DNA of 64,000 bases, from contig OX442314.1 in assembly GCA_949358305.1 (NCBI GenBank), positions 25,723,060 to 25,787,059 of the forward strand, written 5' to 3'. Within the stretch, counting starts at the first letter, position 1. Each line of letters opens with the position of its first letter. Shown here one piece after another: positions 1 to 10,100 of this stretch. The notes beneath the pieces were generated by a model. It did not search any database, had not been told where the DNA came from, and saw only the letters and a list, made by a program, of their open reading frames with translations. The translations under genes were made by a program, and so were the position numbers. This DNA comes from Strigamia acuminata (lineage: Eukaryota > Arthropoda > Chilopoda > Geophilomorpha > Linotaeniidae).

Positions 1-97
1 TTCATTTGGGTATTTGCATAATTGATCACAGGTAAAGTATTACACGTTAGCGCTATTTAAACCTATACCAAGTAGGACGCGACACCACGTAAAAATT

Positions 98-3000
98 TGC
101 CGCCAGGACCGTGGAGCTTGCCGATAGTAGGTTATCTTCCATTCTTGAAAAAACCGCCTCACTTAGGAATTACTGAGTTAGGAAAGAAGTATGGCAGTGT
201 CATGAGGTAAATTTTATACTAAAAATTAACATTTTGTTAAATAAATATTTTGTTATCGTAGCTTTTACTTAGGGAGTGTGTTGGTCATAACATTGTGTGA
301 TTATAAAGCCATTAAAGAAGCATTTGTAAAGAAAGGAAATATTTTTTCTGCGAAACCAAAAGCCAATGTTTTTAAATTTAGTTCCAACGACAAAGGTAGA
401 AATCCTTTTCTTATTTTCTATATCAATTATGCTGATATTTTAAAATCTGTGTGTTCATTTTATGATATTTTTAGGTCTTTTGATGTCCGACGGCGAAATA
501 GCCAGTCAACATCGTCGGTTTATTCTTTCAAGTTTCAGAGATTTTGGAATGGGGAAAACCAGTCTCGAGCCACAATTAATGGTACTTGTTGCATTTTCGG
601 CTCTTAAGGTGGAAACACAAGGGAGCGAGTAAAATTTAAAAGCTTGCTTTTACTTGAAAAAGCAACTAAAATCTCGCCCGCTTGAGCAAACACCAACTTG
701 CGTTTTTATTCAAAGCTTTGTTTTGAAGCGAGCTTGTACTCACTGTACCCGCTCCAGGTTCAAGCTTGCTGGTGTTTTGGTCATGTGACTTTGACAGCCA
801 ATCAGAATCGTGAAAAAATTGTTGTACACACATTCGTGATTCGGCTATCAGTTCAACTGTAATAGATAAAAAAAATCATATTTACCACATAAAACAAATG
901 TTTAATAAATATTGCAGCTAGAAATCAAGTACTTTATGGATGAAATCAGAAAAGAAAATGGAAAAGCTATAGATTTGCAACCACTGTTACGCACAAGTGT
1001 GTCAAATGTAATATCTATGCTTGAATTTGGGAAGCGATTTGAATACTCAGATGAAGAATTTATTCGCCTTAGAAAATTGGTAACAGACAACGCACAATTT
1101 AATGGATCTTTGGCAATACGTGTATTCCTTCCATGGATAAAATATATCCCCTTCAGTGACAAATTTATAGGATTTCACAAGACGAAGTAAGCTACTTTTG
1201 ACTCCCAAAGACTAAAAGCCCTTCCTTGAATATTTTCTTTCTGAAATATTTACCATTTCAATTGTATTGTTTCTCATTTTCGGGCAATATTTCTAGGCGA
1301 GCTATTAGGTTAAAGAAACTACTGCCCCCAAATTTCTAGTTGGAAAAATACGAAACAGCTCTAACTCCATGAAGTAGAATTTAAAAATCTTTGGTTGACC
1401 TAAAGCAGCATTTCGCAAGCCGGTTTTTGGAGCTTCTATATTTCTAACATGTCTAACATGGGCCCGTCACTCACAGGGCGGTTAGCCCGTGAGTGATGTG
1501 GTCGGTTGGCATATGACATTCTGATGTGGTACTTACCTACAGCCCATGTAGCTGCTCAAGAAGGTTGCAACAAGGACATCTCCCTGTCACTGAGCGTCAC
1601 AGTGGTGAATGGGAGAAAAGCAGAGTCAACTCGGGCACTGCACTGCCCAGGCTGGCTACGGGACCTCACTAGCACACGTCCTCACCCGGTGCTGTCCAAA
1701 CTCTCTCTCCCACACCACTCAGCTCCCTCCTTCCCCACTGGGTCAGTCTACCCTGCAAGAGGGGTGACCAGGGGCTAGAGAGCAGTGTGTGGAGTGACGT
1801 GGGTCACTGTGGATGGCCAGACAGTCACAAATTTGTTCCCATAGCTCAACCTATCCAGATTTCCCGATACTTAATTTGTTCTCAGTCCAGCCCTGGCTGT
1901 AGTTGTAAATAAAATCGACTGTACAGGGTGAGTCAAAACTGTGGTTCCATCAAAATAATTTGGATACGGTTGAAGGGAGAAATTCTAAAATTTTCATGCA
2001 ATATAAATCAAGTGTGCTCTTTTCAATGAACTTAATTTCAATACTAAATAAAGTGTGCTCTACAACTTTTCAATTGGAAATTTTGTCTTAGCTTCGATGG
2101 TTTCCAAGATATAGTAATAACGTGACCCTGAAAAAACATTTCAAGGTCTTTGAAATGAAGTTCATTGGAAAGAGCATACTTGAAAATTTCTGAATTTTTC
2201 ATTCAACCCTATCCAAATTATTTCCATTAACCACCCTGTATCGGCCATATACTAGTACTCTCCATTACAGTATAAAGTGAAACATATACTGCAGCCACTA
2301 CAGCACTGTCCTGCCAATGCCAACAGAGTAAATTTCCAAAAGTTCTCCAATTTGTCTTATCTTTCCTTACTTCTAACTCGAAACATTTTTTATTTATAGA
2401 GAAGGTGTAAAAGTTGTTAAAAACTTTTTCTACAAAAAAGTACTACAACATGAAAGAAACTATACCGAAGGAAGCCGAACGCATTTTATTGATGCTTCTA
2501 TTACCGAAAGAAATTCTACCATAAGAAAAACAGGTTCAGAAGGATGTTTTTCTAGTAAGTCAAATTCAAACTAAATCAAACAGCAATAGCTACGGGCGCA
2601 ATTAAAGGCCTAAGTAAAAATCACTCGTTACGGTAGGCGTACTAAGCCTAACACTGCCTGGGAGCGATCACTATGCGAATATCAGTGTCACTTGTGTTAA
2701 AATTGATCACTAAAATAAAGATCCTTTACCTGACCGGATGAAACAGACATTAAGTCAACTTGTGTCAACTTGTGCTCGCTTCCAATTGTCGTCTGTGGAG
2801 CTAATGCCTGCTCAGGCATATTCTATACACACAATTGTTTAAATTAATAGATTGAATTACCTTTTCAGAAGATGAACTTGTTGGAAATCTAAGGGCTTTG
2901 TTTGGTGCTGGCACTGAAACTACGACTTCTCTTCTACTCTGGAGTATTCTTTACATCCTAAAATATCCAGAAATAAGAAAAAAGGTTTTACAAGAAAATA

Positions 3001-3909
3001 ACGATGTTATTGGTCATAGCAGAGATCCTACTTTCAGTGACAAAAACAACATGCCGTATACTAGTGCGTATCTGTTAGAGGTCCACAGACACGCATCAAT
3101 AGTTCCATTCACTCTTGTTCACAGGTATGTAAAATCTAATTTAATTTAGTGTTTACTATAATTAATTTACTTAAATAGCAACATGGAAGAAACCAATGTT
3201 TCTGGATTCACTGTTCCAAAACACTCTTACGTAATAGGAAATTTATGGGCAGTACATCATGACAAAGATTTGTGGGAAAACCCTGATGAATTCAATCCCG
3301 ATAGATTCTTGAATGAGCAAGGAGAAGTTCAAAAATCAGAATATCTTATTCCCTTTTCTATAGGTAAAATTTTGTTTTGGTTGGATTTTCGTGACTTAAT
3401 ATATAGTGAGAAGTTGTCAGAAGTAATATACCAGGGGGGGGGGGATAATAGTCAGGATAATAAGGTCAGCACGAATCTTCTTAATTATCAAGTAATTAGA
3501 TGAATGCACTACTGGATTGCGCACTGCAAATGGCGTCCAGTTTGTGAGACGACGCATTGTTGAGGCGAAGTGACGTCATAAATGCTCTCCAACTTCCTGT
3601 TTCGCGTCTTACTCCACCAATTTCAATCCAACTTGATATCGCAATTTTTTCCATCGCAAATCCGGTCATCGCAAATTTGGACCTCGCCCATATAAACAAT
3701 TTAATATTCCTTTTATTCTTTTTGATTTATTTTAAACAGGTAAACGAAACTGCATTGGCGAGTCTCTAGCAAATACTCAAAATTTCCTATACTTTACAAC
3801 ATTACTTCAAAATTTCAAGATAAGACTCCCAAAAGGAAATACTGTGTCGATGGACTTTCAATTTGGGGTTGCATTGAGTCCCAAACCATTCAAAATTTGT
3901 ATGACCTAA
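98..3909 (+). CDS. Cytochrome P450 A, CYP2-clan-like, 5' end missing or broken
   Basis: Haem-thiolate monooxygenase of the CYP2 clan, expected to be anchored in the ER membrane. Exons I read: 98-206 (partial exon 1 with the proline-rich hinge LPPGPW), 262-395, 475-581, 918-1186, 2400-2554, 2869-3124, 3179-3363, 3740-3909. Visible motifs are the I-helix AGTETT, K-helix ExxR (LEVHR), NPDRF, and the haem loop PFSIGKRNCIGE split between the last two exons. It ends ...KICMT-stop. The usual C-helix WxxxR is HRRF preceded by Ala, as in its paralogs. Exon lengths match genes B-D. The N-terminal membrane anchor is not readable: just upstream of position 98 the frame meets a stop and the sequence departs from the paralogs. 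The gene is therefore either 5'-truncated or uses an exon outside the window. Downstream exons are open. Substrate unknown. Confidence 0.85.
1440..1915. other. GC-richer unidentified segment in intron 4 of P450 A
   Basis: This part of the 1.2-kb intron between exons 4 and 5 is clearly richer in G and C than the surrounding introns. It has no coding pattern I recognise and no terminal repeats that I can pair. It may be an old transposon fragment. An open frame of 90 codons at 1506-1778 has no recognisable domain. Confidence 0.3.
1922..2240. repeat. MITE-like element with long imperfect terminal inverted repeats
   Basis: It starts TACAGGGTGAGTCAAA and ends ATTAACCACCCTGTA. The first and last ~70 bases are imperfect reverse complements, sharing for example the ATAATTTGGATA.GGTTGAA stretch near each end. 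It is about 320 bp, non-coding, and lies in intron 4 of P450 A. The superfamily is not certain. Confidence 0.65.
3364..3739. other. Intron 7 of P450 A with a long G run
   Basis: The intron holds a run of about ten G at 3434-3445 and then a ~300-bp stretch without recognisable coding or repeat structure. Splice sites are GT at 3364 and AG before 3740. Confidence 0.5.
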
Positions 3910-3957
3910 AAGCAGAGCAACAATTTTACAATCAATAAAATCATTTATTTACTAAGC

Positions 3958-4406
3958 TATACTCTTTCCACACTCAAAATACCCCCCTGGAAGTTTGGCT
4001 CCCATTGGCCAAGCCATTTCACTTGTGTACTGATACAAAAAGAAGACCCAAAACACCAGAAATGCATTACACAGACATACAGATGTAAATACAAATACAG
4101 ACATTGCAATCGATTTCCCATTGTTTGGAAATTGTTTGCTCTCCAGACATAGCAAGCAATAAAATTAAAATAAATGCATTTTATTTAAAAACAACATAAA
4201 ATTTTATTTTCAAATTAGAAAATATATTTTATTACACAATAACATTAAATGTAGATCATTTTTTCCATTATTATTCAGGAAAAGACTCAAAATCAAAGGG
4301 AACTACTTTTCCTCATAGCAGTAGTTCAACTGCAGTTCTGAGTGATCAGATTAGGCCAATGGGAGCCAAGCTTCCAGGGGGGTATTTCGAGTGTGGAAAG
4401 AGTATA
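3958..4406. repeat. TATACTC-type MITE, copy 1
   Basis: It begins TATACTCTTTCCACACTC and ends GAGTGTGGAAAGAGTATA. The first ~60 bases pair with the last ~60, including the CCCATTGGCC / GGCCAATGGG block. It is 449 bp, non-coding, and sits 48 bp after the stop of P450 A. It shares termini (TATACTC...GAGTATA) with several other elements in the P450 cluster. Confidence 0.8.
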
Positions 4407-4535
4407 GTCAACGTGGATTCTCATTATCATTAATAATCTTAGGCTTTGCACAGGATAATACAACTGCCTTGTCCCATTTGCTTCAAAAATATATTGTAAT
4501 TATATAATCTTTTGCATTGAAATTAATAACCACGG

Positions 4536-4798
4536 ATTTTAGACCTACAAAGACAATTGATCGTTGCACGCTGATCTAATATCTTTAGTTAATAATTGAT
4601 AGGCATGAATACACAATAACCCTTTGTTTTATTTTTCTTTAAATTGAGAAAAGAAATTAATACGACCCATAATTTATCATCAAGCAAGACAAACATAACA
4701 TGTCAACATCTATCAACTGACCATAATTATGGACTTAACAAATTTTACCAATATTCTGTTTGAACACTACCAGACCATTATTCTGATAGCAATTATGA
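4536..4798 (+). pseudogene. Truncated duplicate of P450 B promoter and start of exon 1
   Basis: This stretch repeats the region just upstream of P450 B (about 6742-7260) and the first ~22 codons of B exon 1, with an ATG at 4729 and the reading MDLTNFTNILFEHYQTIIL. Homology stops at about 4795 and no further exon follows, so it cannot encode a P450. The copy lacks the hAT-like insertion found upstream of B, so that insertion probably came after the duplication. Confidence 0.8.
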
Positions 4799-4799
4799 T

Positions 4800-5110
4800 G
4801 GAACAATGTTTTTACAAATTAACAATATATCTTTCTGTTGCTATGTAACTAAATGTTATCAATAAAAATGAAGATGAATGTGTGAATGTTCCCAAGTCTC
4901 CATTGCATGTTGGACTCTTCATAGGTTAAGAGCCCGAACACAAATTTCTTATGTTGGATATGGACTGTTTTTTGGCTAAATAATTAACTTACAGTACATA
5001 TTGTGAGCAAGGTTGGAAATCTAAAGTTTTCATACAGTTTTAAATGTTCCATAAGAGTTAGGCCCTGAATTGTTTGGGTAATAAGCCTCATCCTGAACTG
5101 ATAAAGTGAT
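4800..5110. other. Intergenic stretch, nothing recognised
   Basis: AT-rich sequence between the truncated P450 exon copy and a copia relic. I see no coding pattern, inverted repeat or RNA gene. Confidence 0.4.
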
Positions 5111-5116
5111 AAACCT

Positions 5117-6600
5117 CATACTCATTGCAAACCCAGAACCAAGGTGTTTTGGCAGAGTTGAAAGTCCAATTAAAGACCGACTTGGCAAGAATCCAAATAA
5201 AATCTAGCAAGACAATTTTGGAATATATTGGGCGCACTACAGCAGTAGCTCAGGAGCTCCAACCAATGGTAGTAGTAACTGTTATACCAGAACTTTGCTC
5301 ACACATCCTGAAAGGATTGACTGCGGATTATATTAATTTTGCACGCAGCTGTGATGTGCTGGGGGTAAAAAAAAATAACAATTCAAGTCTTGAAATGTGC
5401 CTTATTGGCTGAGGACACAAAAAAGCCACAACAGCCAACTTCAAATTTGGAGAACGCCAATTGGATACGAGGTGCAACCTCCTCTCAACGGGGCAAGGGT
5501 GACAGATCAGCCGGAGGTCAAACCCAACTCAAATGTTGAAATTGTGGGATCCCAGGCCATAGACAAGCGAAGTGTTGCTGCCCCCCAGCAGAGCCAAGAC
5601 ATTCAACCACTAACATCCGCAAACGTTGGGTCCCCAGAGGATGTGGATTATCTGGACCATCCACATCCAGGCAAGTAATAGATGTGGAGGATCAAATACC
5701 ACAGTTCGCTCTTGTTGCAACGGACAGTAACCCTGCTCAAGTAGACAGGGAGAACAAACTTTTAATAGATCGAGAACAATTTGACCCTTGCATATGGTAA
5801 GACTTCACACAAGAGTGGAAACAGGAGTTTATTTACAACATTGGATAACTCATTCCCCAAGGTGGTTTCATTGGCTGATGGCAAAGATTAAAGCATCAGG
5901 AACTTGTGTAATGATGCTGAATATTTAGTTTGGTGATCAAGCCAGAGTACTCAAGTTGGAAGATACCTATTATGTGCCTGATTTGAGTGGTAATCTGCTA
6001 TCAATTACCAGAATGACTGATTTGGGATATAAAGTGGCATTTACCGCCAGTGGTTATACAGTTTCTACGATTGACAACGTGCAAGTGTTCCAAGCTTAAT
6101 CCCATAGATGATTACAAACAAGAAACCTGAATGCACCTGCAATGGAGAAAAAAGCAGTAGTGATGGCTATTCAATCACAACCTCCATTGGCACCGCAGGT
6201 TGGCACACATAAACAATCGTGTCTTAAAAGATTTAATAAAGAAAAAGATGGTGATAGAGATGACAATTGACAAAGTTCATAAATGGAAATTGTGTGAGGA
6301 ATGTGTGACAGCAAAGCACACCAGAAGCCAGTTTTTGCCTGCACCCTCAATCGGAGCCATGGGCCGCTACAGATGCTTCACGTAGAGCTTTGTTGTCTGA
6401 TGCCACACCCTTCAATTGGAAGATCAGATTATATCATATCTTCATGATCACAGATGACTACTCAAGGTGTTTATTCCCTCGTTTATTGTTGTCAAAGGTT
6501 GAGACTTCGCTAGTTTTTGAACAATTCATAGGTACACACCAAAATAAGTTTGAAGCTTAAGTCAAGATGGTCCACTCAGATAATGGGACTGAATTTTAGA
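5117..6600 (+). mobile_element. Degenerate Ty1/copia retrotransposon fragment (gag and integrase parts)
   Basis: Pieces of a copia polyprotein can be followed in order across changing frames. They are a UBN2-type gag stretch (5125-5412), a CCHC knuckle (C..CGIPGHRQAKC) around 5533-5575 with an in-frame stop in it, a GAG-pre-integrase segment (HRRLAHINNRVLKDL, ...CEECVTAKHTRSQF) at 6190-6340, and the beginning of the integrase core ending in a HSDNGTEF-like motif near 6570-6600. Stops and frameshifts run throughout. No LTR, reverse transcriptase or RNase H is present, so it is dead. Confidence 0.8.
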
Positions 6601-6772
6601 ATCAGCAGCTCGGGGCAATTGTAGTTGGCACCAGTCGCCTCTATCCATTGCTGGTGCTGGTTTACATTCCCGCCAAAGTAGACTGTCCTCTTAAGACATA
6701 GTTCTAAGTAAAAAAAATAATTAAAAAGTGGGTAACCTTGGATTTTAGACCTAAAAAACATTGTTACGTTGC

Positions 6773-6846
6773 CAGGGCCGTTTCGACCTATGAGGCAAAG
6801 AGGCGGCCGCCTCAGGCGGCACACTGACAGGGACGGCAATTTTGGC

Positions 6847-6889
<43 letters not shown>

Positions 6890-7007
6890 AAAAATATTTT
6901 CGAACGTATTCAGAAATAGGTTTTTTTGGGGGGGGGGGGGAGGGGGGGGGGGTGGGCGGCATTTTTAATGCTCGCCTCACCACAGATATTTACTAGGAAC
7001 GGCCCTG
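6773..7007. mobile_element. hAT-like MITE with 8-bp target duplication
   Basis: It is bounded by CAGGGCCGTT and AACGGCCCTG and flanked on both sides by the 8-bp direct repeat TACGTTGC (6765-6772 and 7008-7015). Eight-bp duplications and CAGGG termini are typical of hAT elements. The inside is non-coding with a run of about 40 A (around 6848-6886) and a G-rich run (around 6929-6952). It sits about 190 bp upstream of the P450 B start codon, that is, in or near its promoter. Confidence 0.88.
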
Positions 7008-7197
7008 TACGTTGCATAATAAAAACAATATCCTGTTGCACACTAATCTAATATCTCCAGTTACTGTAATAATTGATAGCTATGAATACATGATAACTTA
7101 ATTTTTTTTAAATTAAGAAAAATATTTAATATGACCAGGAATTTATCATCAAGCAAGACAAACATAACAAGTCCACATCTATCAACTGACCATAATT

Positions 7198-10100
7198 ATG
7201 GACTTAACAATTTTCACCAATATTCTGTTTGAACACTACCAGACCATTATTCTGATTGCAATTATAACTACAATTCTATATTTTAAACCTCGAAAAAATT
7301 TACCATCAGGACCATGGGGATTGCCCATAGTAGGATATCTTCCTTTCTTGAAACAACCGGCTCATATAGGTCTCACAGAATTAGGAAAGAAATATGGTAA
7401 TGTCATGAGGTAAACTTTAAATAAAATAAACCTTAACATTAAATAAACTTTTTAAAAAAAAATTTATTTGCAGTTATTACTCAGGGAGTGAGTTGGTGAT
7501 AGTGTTGGGTGATTATAGCGCCATGAAAGAAGCATTTGTGAAGCAAGGAAATATATTTTCCGGAAAACCAAAAGCCAATGCTTTTCGATTCAATAAAACT
7601 GATAAAGGTGCAATTCTAGAATAAGCTTACTGAGTGATTAACATGATTACGGTTTCAGGTATTATGATGGCAGAAGGCGAAATAGCAAGTCAACACCGTC
7701 GATTTATTGTATCAAGTCTAAGAGATTTTGGAATGGGGACAACTAGTTTCGAGTCACGAATAATGGTATTGACCTGTTGCCTCTACTTTAAAGAAACTTT
7801 GAAGTTTCGTAGCAATTAATTCAAAAATTTGATCAAAAACAAACCTGGGTAATGCAAGATTCGAGGCACCTCTCAGTAAAAAAGAAAAAAGAAAAAGACG
7901 TGATAATTACCAAGTAAAGCCTCCTGATTCCGAAAATGACATTTAAAAGTGTCGGAAATGGTGGCTGTGCTCCCGCCATTGCTCAGGTTTACATTATTTA
8001 AATTTTAACAGCGCTGCCGCTTTAAGTGAAAATGGCGGCCACACTGCCACTTGGCTGATGCAGACCAGATGACCAGATAACTTAATTTACGACACTTTGG
8101 AGTGTCATTTTTGGAATCAGCATACTTTAATTGTTAAGTAACCAAATTTTGGACCCATTCTGAAGCGGGCCTAATTCTAAAGTACTGTATATCTGTAATC
8201 GCTACTGCGCCAAAAGAAATTTCATTTCAGAGATAAAGTAACTTTTGGGTACCTTGACATCTTTTACTAAGATTGAGTGGACCAGAATGAATAAAATTTA
8301 GCGCTTGATTATTTTGTCTCACATCTGAACATACAAATTGTTGTTACGCTTCTGAAACTTTTAGTTGGCATTTCTTTGGTGACAAAACAGCTTGCATTCA
8401 AGCTGGTGTTGAGTGATTTGATTGTTTCAACTGCAGTTTCAATTCTCAATTTTCAAATATTTTGTTCTAATTTTTAAATTAACTTACAGAAAGAAATTAA
8501 GAAGTTCTTGGATGTACTCAGTAAAGAAAATGGAAAGGCTGTATACATTCAAACTGCACTACATTTAAGTGTATCAAATGTAATAGTACAGTTTGAATTC
8601 GGAAAGATATTTGGACACGATGACAAAGAATTTATGCAGCTGCAAGATATAATCAGAAATAACGCAAAATTCAATGGGGTTACTGCAATGCGCATTTTCT
8701 TTCCTTGGATCAAATATATCCCTTTTACTAATGAATATACAGGATTTCAGAAAACAAAGTAAGCCAGAAAATACTCAATTGGGATTCCGATTAAGCCTAG
8801 GTTATTCCCAACCGTACGGTATGGTTCAAAAATATATTTTACAATATCATTGCTTTTCACTTCATGCATTTTGGGAATTAAGTATTGTATTATTTGAACA
8901 TTAAATAATGTATTTCATAATATAATTTAAAAAATGCATTTGAAAATTATTCATATTTGTATTGGGAACGCATTACCTAATACATTTAATATAATGCATT
9001 ATCATTTGCAAACCAATAGCATGCAAAAATTTATTGCAAAATGCATTCTCGTGAAACACAATGTATTTCAAAATACATTGTAATACTTGTATAATTCCAT
9101 GTTATAACCTAGGCTTACACTGTGACTAACGTACCTGCATCTAAAGATAATGTCTAATCACTAGGTCTGGTGCAAAACTTATAAAGGATTTCAATAGTAA
9201 TAAAATGCAAGAAAATGAAAGAAAATATATCGAAGGCAACAGGACACATTATGTTGACGCTTACCTTACCCACAGAAATTCAATCTTACAAAAAACCGGC
9301 TCAGAAGGATGTTTTGGTAGTAAGTCGAAAGTAAAAAATTTTAAGTCATGACGCCATGTAAAATAAAACAGTTGAAGCAAGTTGAAGCAAGCCTGGACAA
9401 CTGTTTCCAAAAAAAAAATCATTTAGAGCACAAAAATTCAAAATTGTCTAGCCCTGGTGAACCGGGTGAACCGGGTGAACCGGGTGAACCGGATGGACTG
9501 CAAATTGTTAAGGCAGAAAGAAAGAAAACCGGATTTTAAAGTCAACGTAAAATGAGGATTTATTTTGTTCTACAATCCTTAGTAACGAATTAACAATAAC
9601 AACAACATAACAGTAACATCCGACAACAGTATATTTTTCAATGCAAAAATACACTCGCGCTAATTCACATGTGGTATAAAATCACTTGCTCTTATTTCCA
9701 GAAGCAGAACTACTAGGAAATTTAAGAGCTTTGTTAATCGCTGGCACAGGGGCGACACATGGAATTCTACTTTGGAGCATTCTCTATTCACTGAAATACC
9801 CAGAAAAAAGAAAAAAAGTATTGCAAGAAATTAACGACGTCATTGGCCATGACAGAGACCCTTCTTTCAGGGACAAAACCAACATGCCTTATACAGAGGC
9901 TTTCATGTTAGAAGCTCTCAGACACACTTCAATAGTCCCTTTCTCTCTTGTTCACAGGTATGTAAAAGTAACTTGTCGTAACCTTGGTTTCCGGTAAATA
10001 AACGTACACAATATCTTACTAATAAACCTTTTATTTCACACTTGTAATACAATAGTAATAATACTTAAGGTTGGTCTCGGATCCTTGTTGGTCGGATACG

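Noticed and set aside
9348-9539. Small collagen-like protein (Gly-Glu-Pro repeats)
   Set aside because: The frame lies in an intron of P450 B and the repeat is a 9-bp microsatellite.
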